A stretch of 37,147 bases of DNA from Gallionellaceae bacterium (GTDB taxonomy: Bacteria; Pseudomonadota; Gammaproteobacteria; Burkholderiales; Gallionellaceae), in assembly GCA_004297065.1 (NCBI GenBank), contig SCUU01000052.1, positions 1 through 37,147 on the forward strand, in the 5' to 3' direction. A program made the position numbers and the translations under genes. Shown in pieces: positions 8,644-16,801 of this stretch. The notes beneath the pieces are model-generated. The model had not been told where the DNA came from. It ran no database searches and saw only the letters and a list, made by a program, of their open reading frames with translations. The stretch's first letter is position 1. Each line of letters starts with the position of its first letter.

Positions 8644-9441
8644 ATGTCTGATCACGACAAAATTTATTCGACAAAACTACAGGACAAGATCGAGCGCAGT
8701 ACGCTCCTGATGTTCGTGTTAACCGCGATTGCTGTGGCTTTCGGCGGTATTGTGGAAATTGTGCCCTTGTTCTACCTGCCTAACACAGCTATGTCGGGCG
8801 GTGACGGTACGTTCAACAATACCCAGCACAAAGACAAGAACGGTAATACTGTTCCGATGGACAAGATCGTGTGGAATCCAGCCACATCCGCACACAAGAC
8901 CTTGGCCGATTGGCAGCCTGGCGATGGCGTGCGTCCTTACACCGCGCTGGAAACAGCAGGGCGTCAGGTCTACATCCGTGAAGGTTGCTTCTTGTGCCAC
9001 TCGCAGATGATTCGTCCGTTCCGTGATGAGAAGGATCGTTATGGTCACTACTCTATCGCTGAAGAATCCATGTACGATCATACGTACCAATGGGGTTCTA
9101 AGCGTACGGGCCCTGACTTGGCTCGTGTGGGAGGTAAGTATTCGGATGAATGGCATCGCAAGCACTTGAAGTATCCTCGTGATGTTGTGCCAGAGTCCGT
9201 CATGCCTAACTTCTTCTTCTTGGAACACAATCCGGTTGATGCGGTTAAAACGGTTAAGACTCTGCATGTTATGACGATCATGCCGTTCAACCCTGTACCT
9301 AAGACTATCTACACCGACGCTTACATTGCTGGTGCCGCGAAAGAAATCGAGGGTAAAACGGAGATGGACGCAGTGATCGCCTATCTGCAATCCTTGGGTA
9401 ATCACGTGAAGTTTGAGGAAGGCGTCAACTATCGTGACTAA
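8644..9441 (+). CDS. ccoO: cbb3-type cytochrome c oxidase subunit II (monoheme)
   Basis: A 265-residue membrane-anchored cytochrome c. One transmembrane helix lies at about residues 20-45, and the heme c site CFLCH at 115-119 sits in REGCFLCHSQMIRPFRDE, the signature of CcoO. A Met ligand is likely in the C-terminal part (ESVMPNFFFL). It passes electrons from CcoP or soluble cytochromes to CcoN. The protein is longer than the usual 200-240 residues because of an insertion of about 45 residues (roughly 50-95) between the helix and the VRPYTALE segment that normally follows it closely. It starts 14 bases after ccoN. Confidence 0.97.
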   Translation: MSDHDKIYSTKLQDKIERSTLLMFVLTAIAVAFGGIVEIVPLFYLPNTAMSGGDGTFNNTQHKDKNGNTVPMDKIVWNPATSAHKTLADWQPGDGVRPYTALETAGRQVYIREGCFLCHSQMIRPFRDEKDRYGHYSIAEESMYDHTYQWGSKRTGPDLARVGGKYSDEWHRKHLKYPRDVVPESVMPNFFFLEHNPVDAVKTVKTLHVMTIMPFNPVPKTIYTDAYIAGAAKEIEGKTEMDAVIAYLQSLGNHVKFEEGVNYRD

Positions 9442-9445
9442 GCTG

Positions 9446-9646
9446 ATGGATTACCTGCACACGGACTGGGCGGCAATGTCGCTGAACGATTGGCTCGGGG
9501 TGTTCTTTACCGTGGCGGCGTTCGTTGCAATGATCGCGGTCTATGTGCTGGTGTTCAATCCTAAGAACAAGGAGACGTTCAACTCGCAGGGCGATATGGC
9601 TCTGCGGGATGAGGTTGAGTACAACAATTTGGGAGATAAAAAATGA
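9446..9646 (+). CDS. ccoQ: cbb3 oxidase small subunit CcoQ
   Basis: A small protein of about 66 residues with one transmembrane helix (WLGVFFTVAAFVAMIAVYVLV) and a charged cytoplasmic tail. Its place between ccoO and ccoP identifies it as CcoQ, which stabilises the complex. The only ATG is at 9446 but it lacks a nearby Shine-Dalgarno; GTG at 9434, 11 bases after GGAAGG, overlaps the ccoO end and is an alternative start. The stop overlaps the ccoP start (ATGA). Confidence 0.85.
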   Translation: MDYLHTDWAAMSLNDWLGVFFTVAAFVAMIAVYVLVFNPKNKETFNSQGDMALRDEVEYNNLGDKK

Positions 9647-10596
9647 GTGACAATCACAACTCCGCTGGTGGCGTGCCGACCACGGGGCATGTATGGGACG
9701 ATGATTTGGGCGATTTGGTCAATCAGCCGCCGAAGTGGTGGATGCTTGGTTTGACTGCCAGCGCGATTTGGGTAGTGGTGTACTTCACAATGTACCCCGC
9801 AGTTCCATTTGCGATGAACGGAACTTTCTTTGAGGGCGTCGGCTTGCCAGGTTCTGGCAAGTGGACTGCGATCAAGGAATTGGCTGATGACCAAAAAGTT
9901 TTGGACGATTTTCGTGCTAAGTACGAAGACAAGCTGAAAGGCTTGACGCCGGCTGCGATTTTGGCTGACAAAGAGTTGTCTGAATATGTTACCCGTTCCG
10001 GTAAGGTGTTGTTTTCTGACAATTGCGCGGCTTGCCACGGTCAAAATGGTGTAGGTACTATTCAGGGCGCCAAGTTTGCTAAACGTGAGCAGGGTTTGAT
10101 GGCTCCGATCTTGAATGATGACGACTGGCTGTATGGCGGCACCATCGACAAGATCTACGAGACTATTTCCGGTGGACGCCAAGGCATGATGGTTGCACAC
10201 AAGGATATGTTGTCTGCCCAGGAAATCGACACATTGGCAAATGCAGTTGCCAAGGGTGAGCCGACCTCCACTCCGTTGTTTACGGAAAAGGGTTGCATAG
10301 CTTGCCACGGTGCTGACGGTAAGGGTATGGAAGCAATGGGTTCCGCTAACCTGACCGACAAGGTCTGGCGTTTCGATGGCTCTCTTGAAGGCATCAAGCA
10401 AACCATTACTTACGGCGTGAACTCGGGCGATGCAAATGCACGTGTTGCAGTGATGCCTAATTTCACAGCGGCAGGCAAACTGTCCGAAGTTGAGATGAAG
10501 AAGTTGGCAGTTTATGTCTACAAGTTTGGTGGCGGCAAGGCTGATGCTCCTGTTGCTCCAGTAGCGGCTGCAGCCCCTGCTCCAGCTGCTAAGTAA
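9643..10596 (+). CDS. ccoP: cbb3-type cytochrome c oxidase subunit III (diheme)
   Basis: A 317-residue membrane-anchored diheme cytochrome c. It has the N-terminal segment VWDDDLGDLVNQPPKWW characteristic of CcoP, one transmembrane helix at about 33-52, and two heme c sites: CAACH at 128-132 and CIACH at 218-222. It is the electron entry subunit from periplasmic cytochromes. The C-terminus is an Ala/Pro-rich low-complexity tail (about residues 299-317). A 10-bp hairpin follows 12 bases after the stop. Confidence 0.97.
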   Translation: MSDNHNSAGGVPTTGHVWDDDLGDLVNQPPKWWMLGLTASAIWVVVYFTMYPAVPFAMNGTFFEGVGLPGSGKWTAIKELADDQKVLDDFRAKYEDKLKGLTPAAILADKELSEYVTRSGKVLFSDNCAACHGQNGVGTIQGAKFAKREQGLMAPILNDDDWLYGGTIDKIYETISGGRQGMMVAHKDMLSAQEIDTLANAVAKGEPTSTPLFTEKGCIACHGADGKGMEAMGSANLTDKVWRFDGSLEGIKQTITYGVNSGDANARVAVMPNFTAAGKLSEVEMKKLAVYVYKFGGGKADAPVAPVAAAAPAPAAK

Positions 10597-10608
10597 ACGC
10601 TCATGTAT

Positions 10609-10634
10609 ATCTGCACAGTTTATTCTGTGCAGAT
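10609..10634 (+). promoter_or_regulatory. Intercistronic hairpin after ccoP
   Basis: ATCTGCACAG (10609-10618) and CTGTGCAGAT (10625-10634) form a perfect 10-bp stem with a 6-base loop. It is not followed by a T-tract, so it looks like an mRNA-protecting or processing hairpin between ccoP and the next small gene rather than a terminator. Confidence 0.6.
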
Positions 10635-10654
10635 TTGATGAAAGGAAAATTGAA

Positions 10655-10777
10655 ATGTCACATGACTTCGTATATTGGGCCTTGATGATTGCTACTGTGG
10701 GCGCATTTTCTGCAGTAATCGCCGCATTGCTCTTTTTGTTCAAGAACGCGACAACGAAAAAACCCGGCGAGAAGTAA
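10655..10777 (+). CDS. 40-aa single-helix membrane protein downstream of ccoP
   Basis: An ATG at 10655, with AAGGAA 9-14 bases upstream, opens a 40-codon frame ending in TAA at 10777. The product is one hydrophobic helix (about residues 8-31, WALMIATVGAFSAVIAALLF) followed by a Lys-rich tail ending TTKKPGEK. A strong terminator follows 16 bases later, so it is the last gene of the ccoNOQP transcript. By size, topology and location it could be a small accessory subunit like CcoM of Pseudomonas stutzeri cbb3 oxidase, or a CcoQ-like stabiliser; this is inference, since such short helices cannot be assigned by eye. It is easily missed by gene finders. Confidence 0.65.
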   Translation: MSHDFVYWALMIATVGAFSAVIAALLFLFKNATTKKPGEK

Positions 10778-10793
10778 TCGCGTCGGATTGCAG

Positions 10794-10820
10794 AAGGGGG
10801 GGGCTTGCCTCCTCCTTTTT
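10794..10820 (+). terminator. Terminator of the ccoNOQP operon
   Basis: An A2G8C run pairs with GCCTCCTCCTT (11 positions, two G-U pairs, very short loop) and is followed by a T-run. It separates the structural cco genes from ccoG. Confidence 0.75.
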
Positions 10821-10823
10821 CAT

Positions 10824-10864
10824 TTGATCATGATGCAAATATTTTAGGATTCTCTGCATAAACT
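10824..10864 (+). promoter_or_regulatory. Possible degenerate FNR site and promoter for ccoG
   Basis: TTGATCATGATGCA at 10824-10837 has a perfect left FNR half-site but a poor right half. A TAAACT -10-like hexamer at 10859-10864 would place the site near -41. This is a weak prediction, but the position agrees with the stronger sites at ccoN and hemN. Confidence 0.35.
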
Positions 10865-10950
10865 TTCATTGATCCAGAGTTTAAGCAGAGTGTTCTTTAC
10901 AGAAATAGCCAGATTCAAAATTTGGTAAAAAAACTCACAGGAGTCGGGTA

Positions 10951-12387
10951 ATGAGTGAAATGCAACAGAAGGCAGGCGGAGAAGCAACTGGAGTTACCAG
11001 CCTTTACCATGAGCACGAAGAGTGGCACGTCAATTCGGGTGAGGCCACGATTCATGCCAAACGCATACCCGGAAGATTCCGTACTTACAAAAACATCACC
11101 GAGTCGCTCTGGCTAATTTTTTTCTTGGGTGCCTACTTACGCTGGAACGGCAAGCAAGCCATTTTGTTCGATATTGAAAATCGCCAATTTCACTTTTTTA
11201 ATATCACGATTTTGCCGCAAGATATCTGGATGTTGTCCTTGCTGCTGCTGTTGCTGGCCATGACGCTATTTGCGGTGACGTCGGTCGCCTCGCGCGTATT
11301 TTGCGGTTATTTCTGTTTCCAGTCATCCTGGGTGGATTGGTTTACCTGGATTGAAGAGAAAGTCGAAGGCGGCCATACACAACGCCAAAAATTGGACAAA
11401 GCTCCCTGGGATGCGTCCAAGATCCGTATGAAAGTGATTAAACACGCAATTTGGCTGGTTATTGCGGTGTTGACCGGAATCAGCTTCTCTATCTGGTTCG
11501 TGGATGCATTCGAATATTGGCATAATTTGTTGACATTCAGCCTGCCAATGATCGGCTGGGTGGTGCTGATTATGTTTACCTTGGGCACTTATATTTTGGC
11601 CGGTTTCATGCGTGAGCAGGCTTGCATGTGGTTGTGTCCCTACGCACGTATTCAAGCCGTGATGGGGGATACGCAAACCATATTGCCGGCTTACGATGAA
11701 GCGAGGGGGGAGCCGCGCGGCAAGATTCGACGCGGACAATCTGTCGATGAAAAAAGTACGGGCGACTGCATTGATTGTTACCAGTGTGTGCAAGTGTGTC
11801 CTACCGGTGTGGATATTCGTCAGGGGCAGCAATTGGGATGCATCACCTGCGGGCTGTGCATTGACGCCTGCGATATGATTATGGACAAGGTGGGGCGTCC
11901 GCGCGGCTTGATTCGTTACGCCTCGCTCGATGAGCTTGAAGGGCGTCCGGTCAAGAAACTTTATCAGCATCCGCGTACATGGGTATATGTAGGGATTTTG
12001 TTGTTGTCGTTGTCGGGCATTATTTACGGATTGACGCACTTGGGCGCGCTTACCTTGCGCGTCGCGCCTGAACGCCAGCCGCTATTCGTGCGCATGAGCG
12101 ATGGGTCGATTCAGAACAAATACACCTTCAAGGTGTTGAACAAGACGGACAAGGATGTTTACGTCAAAATCAGTGCCGAGGGCGGCATCAAGGGTCAGAT
12201 CATCGTTGATGCAGAGCAGAGGCAACTAACACATCACGGCAAGGCGACCGCGTTTACGGTGTTCGTGAAGGCGTCCGAGGCGAATATCCATCAAGAAGTG
12301 ACCAAGCTCCAGTTCCGCGTGGAAAACGTGGATGAGCCGACGATGGCAGCCGAATACACCACTATGTTCAACGCCCCCAAGCCTTGA
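10951..12387 (+). CDS. ccoG: Cytochrome c oxidase accessory protein CcoG (FixG)
   Basis: A 478-residue polytopic membrane protein with ferredoxin-like clusters. Several transmembrane helices occupy about residues 45-240. The first cluster motif CIDCYQCVQVCP starts at C273, and the second, CITCGLCIDACD, follows about 25 residues later, giving two 4Fe-4S sites. A further helix near 345-365 is followed by a C-terminal immunoglobulin-like domain (FixG_C). CcoG is a cupric reductase that helps supply Cu(I) for CuB of the cbb3 oxidase. AGGAG precedes the start. Confidence 0.96.
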   Translation: MSEMQQKAGGEATGVTSLYHEHEEWHVNSGEATIHAKRIPGRFRTYKNITESLWLIFFLGAYLRWNGKQAILFDIENRQFHFFNITILPQDIWMLSLLLLLLAMTLFAVTSVASRVFCGYFCFQSSWVDWFTWIEEKVEGGHTQRQKLDKAPWDASKIRMKVIKHAIWLVIAVLTGISFSIWFVDAFEYWHNLLTFSLPMIGWVVLIMFTLGTYILAGFMREQACMWLCPYARIQAVMGDTQTILPAYDEARGEPRGKIRRGQSVDEKSTGDCIDCYQCVQVCPTGVDIRQGQQLGCITCGLCIDACDMIMDKVGRPRGLIRYASLDELEGRPVKKLYQHPRTWVYVGILLLSLSGIIYGLTHLGALTLRVAPERQPLFVRMSDGSIQNKYTFKVLNKTDKDVYVKISAEGGIKGQIIVDAEQRQLTHHGKATAFTVFVKASEANIHQEVTKLQFRVENVDEPTMAAEYTTMFNAPKP

Positions 12388-12418
12388 TCAGCAGTTTAAG
12401 CAGGAAGAGGGCGCAATC

Positions 12419-12973
12419 ATGATTTCGCAAAAAAACAAACAGGGCTGGCGCAATCCATGGGTGTTGGGTTTACTGGTGATCGTATTGGCCGGGGTGCTGA
12501 TCAATGGGCGCATGCTGTGGAATGTGATGCATCACCCGACTCGCCTGCTGGATGAAAACTACAGTGTCAAAGGCCATAATCAATATGATGCAAAGTGGGT
12601 GCAGCAGCAGGCCGAGCGCTCTACCTTGGGCTGGCAGGCCAAGCTGCATTCCCCGCAGCGTCTGGAAAATGACAGCATGGCTCTGGAAAGCGCCGCGCGC
12701 TTCATCCTGATCGCCAATCCGGCGCAACTGAAATTCGAGTTGAATGACCGCGATAGCAAACCGGTGCAAGGCGGGCAGGTCACGATCAATGCGCAATGGC
12801 CGGGCGACCCGAAATTCGATACCAGTATCGTCTTGCATGAAACAGCATCGGGACAGTACGAGGGCAGTATGAATTTCCCGCGCGCAGGTAACTGGGATGT
12901 GCTCATCAAGGTAACGCAGAATGAGCGGCTGTTCGAGATGGAGCAAAAAGTCTTTGTTGCGGTTTCTAAATAA
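12419..12973 (+). CDS. ccoH: FixH/CcoH family cbb3 assembly protein
   Basis: A 184-residue protein with one N-terminal transmembrane helix (about residues 14-32, VLGLLVIVLAGVLINGRML) and a periplasmic FixH domain. It contains the DENYSVKGHNQYD segment, and near the end NFPRAGNWDVLIKV, typical of the family. The frame is open further upstream, but the ATG at 12419 has GGAAGAGGG before it and directly precedes the membrane helix. CcoH associates with the oxidase during assembly. It stands between ccoG and ccoI, the standard order. Confidence 0.92.
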   Translation: MISQKNKQGWRNPWVLGLLVIVLAGVLINGRMLWNVMHHPTRLLDENYSVKGHNQYDAKWVQQQAERSTLGWQAKLHSPQRLENDSMALESAARFILIANPAQLKFELNDRDSKPVQGGQVTINAQWPGDPKFDTSIVLHETASGQYEGSMNFPRAGNWDVLIKVTQNERLFEMEQKVFVAVSK

Positions 12974-12990
12974 CGTCTACGGTCAATTCC

Positions 12991-15453
12991 ATGCAACAAG
13001 ATAACGACGATCACCTCGCGCATGCGGGGTGTTTTCATTGCGGCTTGCCGATTGCGGAAGGCGATGACTTCCATAGTCGGCTTGACGGTGAGCAGCGGAA
13101 TTTCTGCTGTTTCGCGTGCAAGTCGGTATGCGAGGCGATCTACGAGGCAGGGCTGGAGGGCTATTACAAGCGTACCCCGCAGGGCGCGCTACTGGCACCG
13201 CCGCCGACTCCGCCCAAAGATGTCGAGATGTACGATCTGGACGAGGTGCAGCAGGAATTTGTCAATTTTAAAGGCGACATCCGCGACGCCCATCTTCTGG
13301 TCGAGGGCATTCATTGTGCCGCCTGCGTTTGGTTGATCGAGCGCGGCATGATGCGCATTCCGGGTGTGCAAACGGCTAATGTCAATTTGGCCGGCAAGCG
13401 TTTGCACATTCGTTGGGACGACAAGCGCGTAAAACTGTCCTTCCTGATCAAGCAACTCTCCCAGATCGGTTACGCGGGCGTTCCCTATGATCCGGAAACG
13501 GCGGAAGGGGCGATGAAGCGTGCCAATCGCGCCATGCTGTTCCGTCTGTTCTTCGCCGGTTTCGCCATGATGAATCTGACCCTGATTTCGATCGCGCTAT
13601 ACAGCGGTGCTGGCGAGGGGCAATTCCGCAATTTCTTTCATTGGATGGGTTGTGCCCTCGCCACGCCGACCTTGTTCTATTCTGGCTTCCCTTTTTACAA
13701 GGGAGCGTGGAGCGGCTTGCGCAACATGCGGCTGACCATGGATTTGCCCATCGCGATCGGGCTTTCGGTTACTTATGCTTACTCGCTGTATGTGACACTT
13801 AATGTGGGCCATCCCGGCGAAGTGTATTTTGATACGGTCACCAACCTGACATTCGTGATTTTGATCGGACGCTATCTGGAAGGCATGTTCCGCCATCAGG
13901 CCGTGGCCGCGACCAACCGCTTGATGGAGTTGCAGCCGCGCGTGGCGACCTTGTTGCAGGAAGGTGTGGAAAAGCTCACTTCCATCCGTGCGGTGAAAGT
14001 GGGTGATCGCGTACTGGTTAAACCCGGCAGCAAAATACCCATGGATGGCGTGGTGCGCGAGGGGCATAGTTCGGTGGATGAGTCCATGCTGAGCGGCGAA
14101 TCCATGCCGGTCAGCAAGAACATTGGCGCGCATGTCGCGGCGGGAACCTTGAACGGCAGCGGCATGCTGGTGGTCGAAGTGCAGGCGGCGATGCAGGACT
14201 CCGCCCTGTCCAAGATCATTCGTCTGGTGGAAGAGGCGCAATCCTCCAAAGCGCCCATCCAGCGCATCTCCGACAGCATCGTGCCGTGGTTCGTGCTGGC
14301 TACGCTGGTTTGCGCCAGCATCACCTATTTCGTTTGGGCGGATAATTTTGAATTCGCCTTGATGGCGGCCACTTCGGTGTTGATCATCACCTGCCCGTGC
14401 GCGCTGGGCATGGCCACACCGATGTCCATCGCCGTGGCTTCGGGGTTGGGTGCCAAGCATGGCATTCTGGTGAAAAACGGTGAAGTGCTGGAAACATTAT
14501 CCAAGGTCACGCATTTCGTGTTCGATAAGACCGGCACGCTGACCGAGGGCAAGATGCGTTTGGAGCGAGTGGTTGCGGCTACGGGGCAAGATGAAACAAA
14601 ACTGTTGTTGTTGGCAGCGGCGGTCGAGCGCTATTCCGAGCATAGCGTGGCGCATGCCATCGTCCGCGCCGCAGATGAGCGCCAGATGGGCTATCGCAGC
14701 GCAAACGTGCAGCATTTCTTGGCCTTGCCAGGATCGGGCGTACAGGCCGAAATGGAGGGGCAGCGCATCCTGCTGGGCACGCTCGACTGGTTGCGGCGCG
14801 AACAAGTGTTGCTGAGTGACGAGTTGCAGGCGCAACTCGCTGCACTGGAAACGCAAGCGCAGACCTGCGTGCATTGCGCCGTGGCGGGCAAGCATGTGGC
14901 CATGCTGGTGCTGGCAGATACCCTGCGCGGCGATGCACAAGGCCTGATCAATGCCTTGCGCGCCGCCGGCATCCGCATGACGCTGCTGAGCGGAGATCGC
15001 AAGCCGGTGGCCGAAGCGATCGCGCGCCAATTGGGCGGCATGGAAGTGATCGCCGAAGTGATGCCGCAAGACAAAGACCGCGTTATTCAACAGCTGCAAC
15101 AGAGCGGCGCATGCGTGGCGATGGTGGGCGACGGCGTGAATGACGCCCCAGCGCTGATTCGCGCGGACGTAGGTATCGCGCTGGGCTCGGGCACGGACGT
15201 CTCGGTCGAAAGCGCCGACATCGTGCTGATGCAAAATGAGCTGGACAAGGTGCGTTTGGCCACGTTGCTGTCGCGGCGTACGTTGCGTACCATCAAGCAG
15301 AATATCGGCCTGTCGTTCGTGTATAACGCCATCATGGTGCCGTTGGCGATGCTGGGGCACGTCACGCCGCTGCTGGCCGCCATCACCATGCCGGTCAGCT
15401 CGCTGCTCGTGATCGGCAACGCGGCGCGTATACGAAACTTATTTAGGGGGTAA
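12991..15453 (+). CDS. ccoI: Copper-exporting P1B-type ATPase (FixI/CcoI)
   Basis: An 820-residue heavy-metal P-type ATPase. The N-terminus has a cysteine-rich segment (C14, C17 in CFHCG, and further Cys in FCCFACKSVC) and an HMA domain with GIHCAACVW (C109, C112). Then come the transmembrane domain, the actuator motif SGES, the ion-binding CPC motif at 468-470, the phosphorylation site DKTGTLTEG at D512, and GDGVNDAP at about 713-720. The leading metal-binding domain and the operon position identify the CcoI/FixI subgroup, which is needed to metallate the cbb3 oxidase rather than for copper resistance. It starts 17 bases after ccoH and is followed at once by ccoS. Confidence 0.97.
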   Translation: MQQDNDDHLAHAGCFHCGLPIAEGDDFHSRLDGEQRNFCCFACKSVCEAIYEAGLEGYYKRTPQGALLAPPPTPPKDVEMYDLDEVQQEFVNFKGDIRDAHLLVEGIHCAACVWLIERGMMRIPGVQTANVNLAGKRLHIRWDDKRVKLSFLIKQLSQIGYAGVPYDPETAEGAMKRANRAMLFRLFFAGFAMMNLTLISIALYSGAGEGQFRNFFHWMGCALATPTLFYSGFPFYKGAWSGLRNMRLTMDLPIAIGLSVTYAYSLYVTLNVGHPGEVYFDTVTNLTFVILIGRYLEGMFRHQAVAATNRLMELQPRVATLLQEGVEKLTSIRAVKVGDRVLVKPGSKIPMDGVVREGHSSVDESMLSGESMPVSKNIGAHVAAGTLNGSGMLVVEVQAAMQDSALSKIIRLVEEAQSSKAPIQRISDSIVPWFVLATLVCASITYFVWADNFEFALMAATSVLIITCPCALGMATPMSIAVASGLGAKHGILVKNGEVLETLSKVTHFVFDKTGTLTEGKMRLERVVAATGQDETKLLLLAAAVERYSEHSVAHAIVRAADERQMGYRSANVQHFLALPGSGVQAEMEGQRILLGTLDWLRREQVLLSDELQAQLAALETQAQTCVHCAVAGKHVAMLVLADTLRGDAQGLINALRAAGIRMTLLSGDRKPVAEAIARQLGGMEVIAEVMPQDKDRVIQQLQQSGACVAMVGDGVNDAPALIRADVGIALGSGTDVSVESADIVLMQNELDKVRLATLLSRRTLRTIKQNIGLSFVYNAIMVPLAMLGHVTPLLAAITMPVSSLLVIGNAARIRNLFRG

Positions 15454-15457
15454 AGAC

Positions 15458-15667
15458 ATGGACGTGATCTACAGCCTGATTCCGGGCATGACGGTTTTCG
15501 GTCTGGTATTCGTTGGCATCCTCATCTGGGCAGTCAAGCATGGACAATACGAGGACATGGAAGGCAATGCCAGCCGCATCTTGCTGGACGATGACGAAGA
15601 CGCATTGTTGCGCGACGACGCCCCCAGTCCGCCTGCGGCAAAGAAAAATGGCGAGAAATCCCAGTAA
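15458..15667 (+). CDS. ccoS: cbb3 oxidase maturation protein CcoS
   Basis: A 69-residue protein beginning with a hydrophobic helix (about residues 3-25, ending LIWAVKHGQYEDME) followed by an acidic stretch (LDDDEDAL), the usual CcoS pattern. CcoS is required for heme and copper insertion into CcoN. It begins 4 bases after the ccoI stop and completes the ccoGHIS set. Confidence 0.93.
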   Translation: MDVIYSLIPGMTVFGLVFVGILIWAVKHGQYEDMEGNASRILLDDDEDALLRDDAPSPPAAKKNGEKSQ

Positions 15668-15703
15668 ACTCAGGCCGTACCGGCCTTGCCGAGGGCATTT
15701 CCG

Positions 15704-16777
15704 ATGAACGAATCCGCGTACCATTTCGGACTTTCATTCTTATCCGATCCGACACTGCCGCGAGTGGTTGCGGTAGTCCTGTTTGTCGTCGCATTTAATC
15801 TCGTGCTCAGATTCGTATTGCACCGCATCGAGTTGGCGACGCAATACACCGATAGCCCCTGGGACGATGCGCTTATCCATGCCGCGCGCCGCCCGGTTTC
15901 CGTGCTCGCATGGGTGGTCGGGCTGGCTTACGCGGCACAAATCATCCATAAAGAGAAAGGCGTTTTCTTCTTCGATCTGGTCGCGCCCTTTCGCGACATC
16001 GCCACCATCGTTTGCGGTGCGTGGTTCCTGTTCCGCCTGATCCGCAACGTCGCGCATAACATGCTCAGTTTGCGCGCGCAGAACGAAGAGGTCGCAGACA
16101 GCACCACGATAGACGCATTGAGCAAGCTGAGCCGTTTTGCGGTGGTCGTTATTTCCGCCATCATGTCCATGCATGTGCTGGGCTTCAGCGTGTCCGGGGT
16201 GCTGGCATTCGGCGGCTTGGGTGGTATCGCGGTGGGTTTTGCCGCACGCGATATATTGGCCAATTTTTTTGGCGGATTGACGATCTACATGGATCGCCCC
16301 TTCGTGGTGGGGGAAACGATACGTTCGCCGGACAAGGCGCTTGAGGGGGTGGTCGAGCACATCGGCTGGCGCTTGACGACGATACGCAGCCTGAATAAAA
16401 GCGCTATCTACGTACCCAATGCGCTGTTCACTACCATTGTGGTGGAAAACGTTTCCCGTATCACCAATCGCCGCATCAACGAGACGATAGGTTTGCGCTA
16501 CGCCGATCTCGCCGCGATGACGGCTATCGTGAACGACGTGCGGGCGATGCTGGCGGCGCATCCCGAAATCGATACCGCGGCGAAGCCCGGTGTGAGTTTT
16601 GACCGCTTCGCCGACTCTGCACTCAATTTTTCGATCAACGCATTTACGCAAACCACCGACGGCTTGCGCTTTCAGGAAATCAAACAGGAAATATTGCTCA
16701 AGGTCGCGGAAATTATCGCCCGGCATGGTGCCGAAATCGCCTTCCCTACGCGCACGTTGCTGATAGAAAAGCCATGA
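15704..16777 (+). CDS. MscS-family mechanosensitive ion channel
   Basis: A 357-residue membrane protein with about five hydrophobic segments in residues 15-190. The pore-lining third MscS helix is visible in VLAFGGLGGIAVGFAARDILANFFGGL, and the beta domain follows with MDRPFVVGETI and the family segment TTIRSLNKSAIYVPNALF. The C-terminal alpha/beta domain continues to residue 357. It releases ions on hypo-osmotic shock. The start at 15704 is chosen because GAGGG lies 8 bases upstream; an in-frame TTG at 15686 is possible. It follows ccoS by 36 bases and may be read with the cco assembly genes. Confidence 0.93.
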   Translation: MNESAYHFGLSFLSDPTLPRVVAVVLFVVAFNLVLRFVLHRIELATQYTDSPWDDALIHAARRPVSVLAWVVGLAYAAQIIHKEKGVFFFDLVAPFRDIATIVCGAWFLFRLIRNVAHNMLSLRAQNEEVADSTTIDALSKLSRFAVVVISAIMSMHVLGFSVSGVLAFGGLGGIAVGFAARDILANFFGGLTIYMDRPFVVGETIRSPDKALEGVVEHIGWRLTTIRSLNKSAIYVPNALFTTIVVENVSRITNRRINETIGLRYADLAAMTAIVNDVRAMLAAHPEIDTAAKPGVSFDRFADSALNFSINAFTQTTDGLRFQEIKQEILLKVAEIIARHGAEIAFPTRTLLIEKP

Positions 16778-16801
16778 GGCAACGGCGCGCGGATGTCTGC
16801 A

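Noticed and set aside
12332-12418. Extended N-terminus for ccoH overlapping ccoG
   Set aside because: It lies in the ccoG coding end and lacks a ribosome binding site, whereas 12419 has a strong one directly before the membrane helix.
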